Position numbers and translations under genes: made by a program | Assembly: GCA_028868515.1 (NCBI GenBank) | Contig: JAGWUI010000005.1 | Coordinates: 1-64,000 of the forward strand | DNA: 64,000 nucleotides | Direction: 5' to 3' | Origin: Gammaproteobacteria bacterium | GTDB lineage: Bacteria; Pseudomonadota; Gammaproteobacteria; Pseudomonadales; Moraxellaceae | Shown: piece after piece, positions 16,401 through 24,312 of the stretch | How the letters are laid out: the number at the start of each line of letters is the position of its first letter | Numbering within the stretch: position 1 is the stretch's first letter | The notes under the pieces: model-generated | Databases searched by the model: none | Told to the model about the DNA's origin: nothing | Seen by the model: only the letters and a program-made list of their open reading frames with translations

Positions 16401-18113
16401 ACTAAGACCCAAACCTTTTGATGCAATATCGGCAGTCCATGTCATTGGTTTTTCAGGTTTCTTATTCTGCGCGGGAACTGCAAAAACCATACTTGCAGAT
16501 GCATCAACAGTTCCTGCATCTCCTTTAAACGTCAGTTTTGGCACCTTCAAGCCTGTGCGTTCAGTGAATAAATTTGCAGCATAATGTCCTGCTGGCAAAT
16601 ACTGGCTCGCCAACATATCCAGATTGGCATCCACTGAAACTTGTTCTTTATTCAAGCTCACCATTGCTTCGCCGCGCTGGGTATTGACTTGACCCACACC
16701 AGCCAACATACGACTCATATTTTCCCAACGGACATCGACAGCAAGCGGTAAAGCGTTATTGGCGAAACTACCCAGTCGAGCAACTCCAACAAGCCAGCGT
16801 TCGCCTGTTGCACCTGTGAGACTCACGCCTATTTGGGATTTATGCGGGCTAATCAATGCAGTATGTCGAAATGGCCCCGTCAATACTGTCGGTAAATATG
16901 GCGCATAAGGTAATACCGTTGGAGGCAATAAACCAGCAACTTGTACACCTGCAAATTGCCCCTCCACGAACCAATGCACATCTTTTTGCCACTCGACACG
17001 ACCATAACCAGTTAGAGTCCCTTTAGCGGCTTTTGCTTGAATCGACTGAATTTGTAAGTCTTTATAATCAGTAAATAATTTAACGACATACTGTCCAGAT
17101 GGAACATACTCTCCCACTAGATCTGTATTGACATCAATACCTAGCCCATGTGGTGTAGTCTGGATCGTCGCAGTACCCGATTTGGAGTAAAAATTTTGCT
17201 CTTGAATAATTGGCCAATGTAAATCACTCCAATTCACCTGCCCTTTCATCGCAAAGATATGATCCATCGGACGAATATCAACAGTTCCTTTAAGGACACC
17301 TTGAGACTGCTTTTGTGATGGTATCGCGCTCACTACACCATGAATTTGCTCAAGATCACCTGTTGCTTCGACTTGAAAATAAGGTGCACCAATGTGATCC
17401 AATAATGGAAGAGAAGCTCTCGCCTTCGCACGAATCGGATAGTGTGCGTTGAATTGCATCGTACCTGTGACATGATCTGCCGCAAAACCACTGTCGTTAA
17501 TGCTGGAATTAGTGATCGTCAATAAATCGCCTTTCCAACTGGCCTTTTTTAACTTAATTTGACTAAAAATCACATCAACGCGGTGTACAAGTTGATGAGT
17601 ATGCGGATCATGTACGATTTGTTTAATGGTTAATTTATTGACAACACTATTGTTCACGCGCAGAACAACAGGCATACGAATCGCTGGATAATGATAAGGC
17701 TTTCCAGTCGGAAGGGTCTTAATATCAATGACTAAATCATCGATTGTGGTATGAATAAGATGTATTTGCCCTTGCAGAATAGATCGCCAACCAATTCTGA
17801 CATTCACTCGTTTCGCGGTAATGTCCGTTGATTCCAAGCCAACTTTGACATGATCCAAGATCACACCATTTTGGAAATTGCCTTTGACATAGTGATAAGA
17901 CACCAGATGCTGGGAGGCAGCGGCTTTTTTTAAGACCCAAGCCGTTCCTGAATTTGACCCAATTAATGCCAAGAGACTGATAAAACCTAAAGCAAGTAAC
18001 CCAACAATAATCGACAGCATATTTACCCAAAATCGTTTTTTCTTTTTGGGGGGTAGGCTTTCGTTAGGCACTGGCTCTAAATCAGGATCTGAGTTCTGAA
18101 TATCATCAGTCAT
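13473..18113 (-). CDS. tamB: translocation and assembly module inner-membrane protein TamB
   Basis: A 1546-residue AsmA/DUF490-family protein. The N-terminus is charged (many Asp/Pro/Lys), then one transmembrane anchor at about residues 30-52 (MLSIIVGLLALGFISLLALI). The body is a very long beta-rich repeat region expected to form a hydrophobic groove across the periplasm, and the C-terminal DUF490 domain contains YSAILSGYIS, SNLTFGADG and ends in an aromatic Phe after FFYSWRF, as is typical. Together with TamA it moves lipids or assembles outer-membrane proteins. Escherichia coli TamB is 1259 residues, so this is larger, as in other Moraxellaceae-type proteins. Its ATG directly follows the tamA stop (TAGATG), so translation is coupled. 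Confidence 0.94.
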   Translation of the reverse strand: MTDDIQNSDPDLEPVPNESLPPKKKKRFWVNMLSIIVGLLALGFISLLALIGSNSGTAWVLKKAAASQHLVSYHYVKGNFQNGVILDHVKVGLESTDITAKRVNVRIGWRSILQGQIHLIHTTIDDLVIDIKTLPTGKPYHYPAIRMPVVLRVNNSVVNKLTIKQIVHDPHTHQLVHRVDVIFSQIKLKKASWKGDLLTITNSSINDSGFAADHVTGTMQFNAHYPIRAKARASLPLLDHIGAPYFQVEATGDLEQIHGVVSAIPSQKQSQGVLKGTVDIRPMDHIFAMKGQVNWSDLHWPIIQEQNFYSKSGTATIQTTPHGLGIDVNTDLVGEYVPSGQYVVKLFTDYKDLQIQSIQAKAAKGTLTGYGRVEWQKDVHWFVEGQFAGVQVAGLLPPTVLPYAPYLPTVLTGPFRHTALISPHKSQIGVSLTGATGERWLVGVARLGSFANNALPLAVDVRWENMSRMLAGVGQVNTQRGEAMVSLNKEQVSVDANLDMLASQYLPAGHYAANLFTERTGLKVPKLTFKGDAGTVDASASMVFAVPAQNKKPEKPMTWTADIASKGLGLSLESPIRQLQGSIHATGTSTVAQDSIVIQPALMGVLKSDLAQPNSSIAAKNIQLTGRGQVVLTKNTAKNTHGLKAYSARFDGDLKSSEAPSGKLAILVSGTPDLTKIERFEHDGAAGQISATGQMITKNGVQWSATGKLNHFNLGFFLPSYQSSLTGAFNTNGQWSPTTRHIQIAQLDLSGLLKKQPILAKGTLDAVFNPKSVSPFPDKLTATNFLLDWAGNRLTANGGTSTNAQGAPIGSFNIQIDAKNLGQIHPDMRGRIFGVVDLSGKAQAPDTQVNFNVENFKYSTLAIKNASLVGRIPQLGLQPSQLALTVNDFRRDQQFINNINAKITGTQQAHVADFSTKTPKTQFSIQLAGGLDAKRNWNGEIRQGLLVGRKMTLRQEKPAALQYQSDANAVSIAAHCWSGAGRFCFVDPVVASRAAGHVALTLDELDLSGFHDMMPNGMIWSGKLQGKADASWQANSHIQMNAEISTDNGFIGLDADDPQDPPSTLPYQRLSLLISTQENGIKLRFDAKTPNIGTGYIDALIDPKAEGKTINGALVLDNVQLQVFKPFFPGIRELSGVASLAGGMSGPLMGPTFYGNFKLNNGKVVATSIPLNLHDINLTSEIRGSQATMNGQFMSGDGTGTLTGLASWADQPVVNLKLAGNELIIRQPPMVTAAVSPALDIQILPVDKQVSISGRVDVPHGVVSPGANSSKAIAKSSDVRIVHLDQSTTAAVLQNVKAWMINMDVNVVIGNDLRFRGFGANARMDGGLQITQRGTGGLMATGQISLEPNTKVDAYGQELVLTKSNIKFKGALLEPTLDIQADKVIDNRTVGVIIQGSAHNPKITTWNNAGLTDQETYSAILSGYISTTTNLPSSTINNTALVHADVDNALAAAGISAGLSGSRNFTNQIGNVIGLSNLTFGADGSDGDTKVNVTGYLSPNLYVRYGVGVFTPVNKLTLRYQMSQRFYMEASSSIERAIDFFYSWRF

Positions 18114-20408
18114 CTATAAAGGCGCTCCAATATAGAATACGAGACGAATAGGAGGACTAGTCTCTGACACGCCAGCCGCTAAATCAATGCGTATTGGTCC
18201 AACTGGTGACGCGTAACGTATCCCGAAACCTGCGCCGACTTTGGTTGCGGTTTTAAATTGGTTGTCATAGGCATTCCCTGCGTCCACAAATACGGCTCCG
18301 CGCAATTTTGGCTTGAACAAATAATTATATTCAAGTGAACCGACAATAAGGTTTTGTCCTCCCACTTCGTAACCATTCACCAAGGGAGACAAACTTTTAT
18401 AATCATAACCTCGAATACTTTGGTCACCACCCGCAAAAAAACGTAAGTTATAAGGCACTTGATTAAAATTTGACGTCAATATTTTACCAACATCCGTACT
18501 AATCACGATTTGATGATTATCCGCAAAAGTCTGTAAGGCTCGAAGCCCCGCACGCAGAATAATCATATTGGCATCAGAATACGCAGACCGACTACCGACA
18601 TCGATTTGATAATATTGTCGATAACCTGAAGTCGGATTCACTCCGCCTTTGGTAATCACCTGATTCAACCCAAAGCCTGCCAGCAATGCTTGCTGATGCG
18701 AACTTGCCCCTTGAATATTAAACGGCGCGGGCAATAAAGAAGGATCAACATTGATCGCATTATTTGCAAGCTCATCATTACGATAGCGTAATGAATAAGT
18801 ACGTTGCCACTCACCGACTGGATTAATCGTTCGCTGAACACCAAGCGTCGTAGTTTTTGTATCTACCGTTAACCCATTTGTTTCATTCAGTTTCTGCTCA
18901 GCATATCCTCCAAACACACTAACCACATCACTGAGTGGATTACTCATCGGAATGTTGTAGCGTAGGTCTAAGGAGTTCAGATTTTGAGACAATTCAGCAT
19001 TGGCATCAAAACTATCCCCAGAATCATTCACCAGCGCGCGCCTGTACTGCGTCCGAATTCGTGGACCAGTATCTGTACCATATCCAATACCCGCTTCCAC
19101 ATTATTTGGATTATCTGCGTTCAACGTGACCACAACAGGAATACTCGGTTTCTCTGAAATGCTCGACTGAGTGTGATCATCTTTCGACTGGACTGGAGAA
19201 GTAGTCGGTGTGACGGGTAACTGCGACTTAGAGTCCACATCTGTCTTTTGAGAGGATTCTGATGCTGGCGTTATCGTATTAGGCGTAGTGCCATCCCCTT
19301 GTGATCCTGACTCTGGAGATTGAATTGTTGAATCAGATGAATCCAATGGCTTAATCGTATCAGGCACAACATCAGGAGTTGGTGCATCAACCTGAACGTT
19401 ATTAAAGAACCTCGTATCCTGCAAATTCCGTGATAACTTCGCCAGACTTGCCGCATCATAAGGCTCACCAGACTTAAAAGGTTGAAGTGCAGCCAACACA
19501 CTCGGTTTCAAAGGAAGTTTCTTTGTTGGATTACTATTTTTATAAGTCACATCACCGAATGCGTAACGTGCCCCTGTATCATAAGACAAGGTAATATCTG
19601 CAGTTTTTGGTGGTAACGTCACCTGAATATCATGTGCAAGATAATGTCCCTGAAAATAACCATGATCTGTTGCGATATTTAAAATTCTCGCCTTGGTCTT
19701 CTCATATTCACCATGATTCAGCGTGTCACCCACTTTCAGATCAGGTGTTGCCTGCAAGTGAATATACGCTTTATCAGTTTCACCCTCACCTGTTATCGTA
19801 ATTTTTTGGCTCGACACTGTCACTGGAGTATCTGGCACGACATCGACTAGTAAATGATCACGAGATGTTTTATTGAAGTGAAAGGTTGCCGTGTAATAAC
19901 CAACTGCCTGTGCAGCATCGACCGCCAAACCCCTTAATCGCGGTAAATCACTTTGAAAATCCTCAAACTCATCAACAGTAATTTGCTTTAGGGTCTCTTT
20001 TAAATTGGTTTCTAAAGCCTCTGGAGCACCGTTCACGGTCACACTAATGGTCGGCTCAACAGCAACACTATATTTACTTTTAGGTTTCCGCCAAAAAAAT
20101 ATATGATTTGCAATGCGCGTCAGCAAATTCGGCTTAGCATCGCTAGACGGTAAAGCAATTGGAGATGGATTATTATGAGCATCTTCTATCGCTGCTTTTG
20201 TCGCCGTTTTTGTCACATTGTCTTTGGCGACAGGATTTACAACCGTTGAGACAGGGCTACTATCCTCCTGAGTGACAGCGGCAGATACTGATGAAGCATT
20301 TGTAGCATTCGTGGCGTTTGCATCGCTTGTTTCAGCCATAATGGACGGCGCGGTCAGGCTAGCACCGAGCAATACACACATAGACGTGCTGAATCGCGAA
20401 TTAAGCAT
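18114..20408 (-). CDS. tamA: outer-membrane Omp85 protein TamA
   Basis: This 764-residue Omp85 protein has a signal peptide (residues 1-25, ending IMA), a low-complexity Ser/Thr/Ala/Asn linker (about 26-110), three POTRA domains (about 115-340) and a 16-strand barrel from GYGTDTGPRIRTQYRR onward, with the lid-loop motif FFAGGDQSIRGYDY and a C-terminal aromatic-poor strand. It partners TamB, encoded immediately after. Compared with Escherichia coli TamA (577 residues) it is long. Besides the linker, an insertion of about 80 residues rich in Ser, Thr, Pro, Asp and Gln interrupts the last strand of POTRA3 (about residues 340-418), between FNNVQV and IPVVVTLN. Start ATG 20408 is 135 nt from a divergent transporter gene. 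Confidence 0.94.
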   Translation of the reverse strand: MLNSRFSTSMCVLLGASLTAPSIMAETSDANATNATNASSVSAAVTQEDSSPVSTVVNPVAKDNVTKTATKAAIEDAHNNPSPIALPSSDAKPNLLTRIANHIFFWRKPKSKYSVAVEPTISVTVNGAPEALETNLKETLKQITVDEFEDFQSDLPRLRGLAVDAAQAVGYYTATFHFNKTSRDHLLVDVVPDTPVTVSSQKITITGEGETDKAYIHLQATPDLKVGDTLNHGEYEKTKARILNIATDHGYFQGHYLAHDIQVTLPPKTADITLSYDTGARYAFGDVTYKNSNPTKKLPLKPSVLAALQPFKSGEPYDAASLAKLSRNLQDTRFFNNVQVDAPTPDVVPDTIKPLDSSDSTIQSPESGSQGDGTTPNTITPASESSQKTDVDSKSQLPVTPTTSPVQSKDDHTQSSISEKPSIPVVVTLNADNPNNVEAGIGYGTDTGPRIRTQYRRALVNDSGDSFDANAELSQNLNSLDLRYNIPMSNPLSDVVSVFGGYAEQKLNETNGLTVDTKTTTLGVQRTINPVGEWQRTYSLRYRNDELANNAINVDPSLLPAPFNIQGASSHQQALLAGFGLNQVITKGGVNPTSGYRQYYQIDVGSRSAYSDANMIILRAGLRALQTFADNHQIVISTDVGKILTSNFNQVPYNLRFFAGGDQSIRGYDYKSLSPLVNGYEVGGQNLIVGSLEYNYLFKPKLRGAVFVDAGNAYDNQFKTATKVGAGFGIRYASPVGPIRIDLAAGVSETSPPIRLVFYIGAPL

Positions 20409-20543
20409 ATGAAGAAAAACCTATTTTTACCGCTCAACCGTATGAGCAATGACCAGATGAATAATAACGTGTTGTCCTAGAGCTTGCTAGTAAACACAGA
20501 GATCGTTATGGTAGTAGGTGCCTGTATTTAACCTGAGTGTTTC

Positions 20544-21839
20544 ATGTCCAACCAATTTTCACTACTAAAAACACGAAGATTTTTACCTATCTTTATTACC
20601 CAGTTTTTGGGTGCGCTCAACGATAATACGTTTAAGCAGGCGCTGATCATCCTTTTTACATTTCATGCGGCATCCGTCATCAATGTTCAGCCAACTATTC
20701 TAAACAACCTTGCAGCAGGACTATTCATTCTGCCCTACTTTCTGTTTTCATCAACAGCGGGTCAAATCGCTGACAAATACGAAAAATCCAAACTCACGCA
20801 ATATATCAAGATATTTGAAATTATGATCATGTCTTTGGTAACCATTGCTTTTTTTACCCATACTTTTTGGCTATTTATGGTCGCTTTGTTTGGTATGGGA
20901 ACACACGCCACATTTTTCGGTCCCATTAAATATAGCATCTTGCCTCAATTATTAACTCGAGATGAAATTGTCGGCGGTAATGGACTCTTTGAAACAGGCA
21001 CATCTTTTGCCACGCTGGCAGGCATGATCCTTGGTGGTACGATTATGACGATCGCTGGTACAAACTACTTTTGGATTAGCGGAACGTTATTAATCATTGC
21101 GATTGTCGGTTATTTGTTCTCACACGAAATCCCAGCTCGCGCGATTGGTCACGCAGACCTGAAAATTAACTGGAACGTATTGGCAACAACAAGACAGACT
21201 CTTCAATATGCCAGCAATCTCGGTGATGTTTCATATACCATCTTAGGGATCTCATGGTTTTGGTATTACGGTGCAACTTTTTTAACTCAAATCCCTGTAT
21301 TTACGCGTGAAATACTTCATGGTTCAGAAAGTGTAGTGACTTTTTTACTCACCGTATTTTCGGTCGGTATCGCATTAGGGTCGTTACTCTGTGAACACTT
21401 CACAGGCAGACACGCTCAATTAAAATTAGTCCCCTTTGGCGCAGTTGGTCTGACAGCTTCAGCAATCTTTTTATATCTTGCATCACGAGGCTTAGTCAGT
21501 CATTCAGAGCATCAGAATATGATAGACGTCATATCCCAAGCTCAATATTGGCCTGTATTTATTGCATTTGCAGGTATCGGAATGTTTGGTGGATTTTATA
21601 TCGTGCCACTCTATGCTCACCTACAATATGATTCGCCAGAGAGCTTCAGAGCCCGCGTTATTGCTGCAAATAGCATCATGAACGCCTTATTTATGGTCGT
21701 ATCGAGTGTCGTATCTGTTGCAGTGCTGTCGTGGCTACATCGATCAATTCCCGAGTTATTTTTACTCACAGCAATTATTAGTGCAGTCGTTTCGCTTATT
21801 GTGATTAAACATTTAAATACAGATAACACATCGTCTTAA
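20544..21839 (+). CDS. MFS transporter, LplT-like (lysophospholipid transporter family)
   Basis: The 431-residue protein has about 12 hydrophobic helices. Its N-terminus (RRFLPIFITQFLGALNDNTFKQALIIL) is the signature of LplT and of the transporter half of LplT-Aas fusions, which flip lysophospholipids inward for re-acylation. The GALNDN motif, ADKYEKSK loop between helices 2 and 3, and FFGPIKYSILPQLL are all present. No acyltransferase domain is fused or next door, so if it flips lysolipids the acyltransferase is elsewhere. It is divergent from tamA, another envelope-lipid gene. The MITE-like element lies 18 nt downstream of its stop. Confidence 0.85.
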   Translation: MSNQFSLLKTRRFLPIFITQFLGALNDNTFKQALIILFTFHAASVINVQPTILNNLAAGLFILPYFLFSSTAGQIADKYEKSKLTQYIKIFEIMIMSLVTIAFFTHTFWLFMVALFGMGTHATFFGPIKYSILPQLLTRDEIVGGNGLFETGTSFATLAGMILGGTIMTIAGTNYFWISGTLLIIAIVGYLFSHEIPARAIGHADLKINWNVLATTRQTLQYASNLGDVSYTILGISWFWYYGATFLTQIPVFTREILHGSESVVTFLLTVFSVGIALGSLLCEHFTGRHAQLKLVPFGAVGLTASAIFLYLASRGLVSHSEHQNMIDVISQAQYWPVFIAFAGIGMFGGFYIVPLYAHLQYDSPESFRARVIAANSIMNALFMVVSSVVSVAVLSWLHRSIPELFLLTAIISAVVSLIVIKHLNTDNTSS

Positions 21840-21857
21840 CCAAGAAAACGGTATATT

Positions 21858-22061
21858 AGGGTCTGTTGGCATTTGGTCTTTGCGATGAAAAATGAGCGAA
21901 ATTGGTCTTAGACAAGGCAATCCGTGTAGACAATATTGATATATTGGCAAACGGATTAACTTAGGATAAGAACAATTTAGCCATTTTTCATGCAAAAGCA
22001 ATATAGACAGCCCTAGATTTATCACCACATTTTTTGGCGGGATTAAATGTCAACAGACCCT
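21858..22061. mobile_element. MITE-like element with terminal inverted repeats
   Basis: About 204 bp bounded by GGGTCTGTTGGCATTTGG and its imperfect inverse TTAAATGTCAACAGACCC, with TA on both outer sides as a possible target duplication. An inner pair (ATGAAAAATG / CATTTTTCATG) adds structure. No protein is encoded. TA-type duplications suit IS630/Tc1-like or some IS5-like transposases; the parent element is not in the window. It ends 31 nt before the coq7 start and may affect its expression. Confidence 0.75.
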
Positions 22062-22092
22062 ACTCAAACAATGATTTAATGGAGTGGTTACT

Positions 22093-22728
22093 ATGCTTCA
22101 CCAGACATTTGCAGATCGTATGATTGGCGCATTTGACCAAGCACTGCGGAGCGTAGTGCCCAATACCACTCAAGCTGATCGCCCTCTGCCTGGTGCAGAA
22201 GCAGCAAGCTCACTCAATGTTCGTGATGCACGGCATGTCGCAGGGCTCATGCGTGTAAACCACAGCGGTGAAGTTGCTGCTCAAGCGCTATATCATGGTC
22301 AAGCACTAACGGCCAAGCTGCCACATGTCCGTGATTCAATGCAACAAGCAGCACGTGAAGAACAAGATCACTTGGCATGGTGTGAAGAACGCCTTAAAGA
22401 ACTTGATAGTCACACCAGTTTATTAAATCCACTCTGGTACGCCATGTCATTTGGCATTGGGGCGATTGCAGGTTTAGCTGGAGATCAATATAGCTTGGGA
22501 TTCGTTGCGGAAACAGAGCGACAAGTCGGTCTACACTTAGATGAGCATTTACGGGCGCTTCCCGAAAATGATGATCGTAGTCGCGCAATTTTGCAGCAAA
22601 TGCACAAAGACGAACTACACCATCGAGATCAAGCCATCGAAGCTGGCGCACAAGAGCTACCTGAGTCTGTCAAAGCCGTGATGGGCGTTGTTTCTAAAGT
22701 GATGACCAAAAGCAGTTATTTTGTTTAA
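22093..22728 (+). CDS. coq7: 2-polyprenyl-3-methyl-6-methoxy-1,4-benzoquinol hydroxylase
   Basis: A di-iron monooxygenase that makes the last hydroxylation in ubiquinone synthesis, membrane-associated. From ATG 22093 it has 211 residues, the usual bacterial Coq7 length; GGAG sits 8 nt upstream, and the alternative GTG at 22084 overlaps that site. Carboxylate/His ligands appear as VNHSGEVAAQ, EEQDHLAWCEERL, ETERQVGLHLDEHL and KDELHHRDQAIEAG (ExxH pairs). A hydrophobic hairpin (WYAMSFGIGAIAGLAG) fits membrane docking. The gene stands alone, immediately behind the MITE-like element, which supplies its nearest upstream sequence. Confidence 0.96.
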   Translation: MLHQTFADRMIGAFDQALRSVVPNTTQADRPLPGAEAASSLNVRDARHVAGLMRVNHSGEVAAQALYHGQALTAKLPHVRDSMQQAAREEQDHLAWCEERLKELDSHTSLLNPLWYAMSFGIGAIAGLAGDQYSLGFVAETERQVGLHLDEHLRALPENDDRSRAILQQMHKDELHHRDQAIEAGAQELPESVKAVMGVVSKVMTKSSYFV

Positions 22729-22812
22729 ATAGTGACACCAGCAAATTCAAGAAGATTTACATTGAGTAAAGAAGGAACGGAAAAAAACCATATTTAAACT
22801 GAGCATGAAGCC

Positions 22813-23463
22813 ATGAAAAGATCTCTGCACCTACTGATGATTACCGTTTTATCGATTATTGTGGGTGGGTGCTTAACATCTGAATTATATCAATTAAAAA
22901 AAGAAAGTTTTAATGAAAAACTCAGCGGTTTTCTGATTACTCAAGATCAAAAACAAGTCGTTTTAGTCGGTCAGCGCTATCACTATATTTTCCCCATGGA
23001 TAATACGATTAAAAACACCTTGCAGTGGTCTAATCGCACTAAGCTTAGAGCAACCAACTTGCATTTTGTGATCAGTAAAAATAATGTCATCAACGGAACA
23101 TTCTTATTAAAGAGTGAAACTAATGCAGTTTTATCAGACTCCGACAAAATATTTTTATTAGCCAATGATTTTAAAATCAGAAGTGATGGGATTTATTATT
23201 TTGCAGGAAAACTATCTCAAGGCACAGTTTATGAATCAGGAAATTTCAGATTGCCTGAAGCGCAATCCTTCAAAAAACCTTATTACTTAAATATTTCTTA
23301 TGATTATGCAACAACAGGCCAAACGCTAACCAAGATTCTCATGACGCCATTAGCGGTTGCTGGAGATGGTATTGATACAGTTGTCGGCGCGATTATTGCT
23401 GCCCCATTAGGAATTGCTTTTACAACGAGAGAAACGGATGATGAACATGACAAAGTTCCTTAA
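22813..23463 (+). CDS. putative lipoprotein
   Basis: The 216-residue product begins with a lipoprotein signal: basic start, hydrophobic stretch and IVGGC at residues 16-20, Cys20 being the lipid site. The mature part is beta-rich with no domain I can name. The C-terminal segment (ILMTPLAVAGDGIDTVVGAIIAAPLGIAF) is a Gly/Ala-rich hydrophobic helix-like stretch seen in several small YidQ/YceK-type lipoproteins of proteobacteria. It lacks a lipobox Asp at position +2 (Leu there), so outer-membrane sorting is expected. Convergent with folK, 32 nt between stops. Function unknown. Confidence 0.75.
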   Translation: MKRSLHLLMITVLSIIVGGCLTSELYQLKKESFNEKLSGFLITQDQKQVVLVGQRYHYIFPMDNTIKNTLQWSNRTKLRATNLHFVISKNNVINGTFLLKSETNAVLSDSDKIFLLANDFKIRSDGIYYFAGKLSQGTVYESGNFRLPEAQSFKKPYYLNISYDYATTGQTLTKILMTPLAVAGDGIDTVVGAIIAAPLGIAFTTRETDDEHDKVP

Positions 23464-23495
23464 ACATATAGTTCTTAGATAAATCATCTGTATCA

Positions 23496-23897
23496 CTAAG
23501 GCTGAATGATACTCACAACCTGTTCAAACCCAGTCCAAATTTCTTTCATTGGCACAATCACATCCATCGGTAGAGGCAACCGATGGATATCAAATATCGC
23601 ACTCTGCCCCACGATTTCCCACGCAATCACATCAATATCCAAACGAATTACACTCGACTTGCGAATGCGACCTGCAGCATCTTCGAGTTGATAAATAGTC
23701 TTACGAACCTCGTCAACTGTTAACTCAGAATCTAAGCGAACAGCCATATTGATGTAATCCACACCAACGCCAGACCGCGGAGGGAATTCATATCGAGATG
23801 AACAAAAAACCTCTCCTAATTTCGCAAGTTCTACACAAGCAAAATCCAGAGATGATTCAGGTTGATCATTACTGCCCAGAGCTAGCCAATAGCGCAT
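23496..23897 (-). CDS. folK: 2-amino-4-hydroxy-6-hydroxymethyldihydropteridine pyrophosphokinase
   Basis: HPPK transfers pyrophosphate from ATP to the pterin in folate synthesis. Starting at ATG 23897 (RYWLALGSND) it is 133 residues; the frame extends 7 residues further to 23918. Family signs are the LGSN start, a SSRYEFPP segment, YINMAVRL, LEDAAGRIRKS and LDIDVIAW, the last corresponding to the DLDIL motif. It is shorter than the 155-160 residues of Escherichia coli FolK and the region between RIRKS and LDID is compact. It overlaps the folB end by about 28 nt, consistent with an operon of consecutive folate steps. Confidence 0.88.
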   Translation of the reverse strand: MRYWLALGSNDQPESSLDFACVELAKLGEVFCSSRYEFPPRSGVGVDYINMAVRLDSELTVDEVRKTIYQLEDAAGRIRKSSVIRLDIDVIAWEIVGQSAIFDIHRLPLPMDVIVPMKEIWTGFEQVVSIIQP

Positions 23898-24249
23898 GGC
23901 GCTCCCGTATAATTTCAATACCTACGGCTTGTGCGCCTTTAACTGCGAGAGGCTTCTTCACCTTAACTTGAACAGACTGCACCGTAGAAAAGTGATTTAA
24001 GATCATTGTCGCCAGTTTATTAGCAAGTGTTTCTAATAATTGCGGTTTCAATGATTTCGTAAGATCAGTAACCAGCTCTGCGACAAGCGCATAATTCACC
24101 GCATCTTGAATATCATCGCTAACCGCAGCAGCACATGTATCGACGGTCATCACAAGATCGATCAACACTGGCTGCTCAATTTGTCGTTCCCACTCAAAAA
24201 TACCAATGACAGCATTCACACGTAAGCCTTCAATCAGGACTTTATCCAT
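23869..24249 (-). CDS. folB: dihydroneopterin aldolase
   Basis: FolB cleaves dihydroneopterin to the hydroxymethyl pterin used by FolK, encoded right after it with overlap. From ATG 24249 the protein has about 126 residues, normal for the family; AAGG lies about 8 nt upstream, while the GTG at 24258 would overlap it. Visible family residues are LRVNAVIGIFEWER (Glu of the substrate site), a VNYALVAE segment with Tyr, LLETLANKLA, and VKVKKPLAVKGA with the catalytic-region Lys. It forms octameric tunnels in other bacteria. It follows the AarF-like gene by 63 nt on the same strand. Confidence 0.93.
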   Translation of the reverse strand: MDKVLIEGLRVNAVIGIFEWERQIEQPVLIDLVMTVDTCAAAVSDDIQDAVNYALVAELVTDLTKSLKPQLLETLANKLATMILNHFSTVQSVQVKVKKPLAVKGAQAVGIEIIRERHALLASSGQ

Positions 24250-24312
24250 CACCCACACCTTTATGAAAAACGCTACTCATGAACAACTGTCATTAAAATT
24301 CACTAACTTTTA

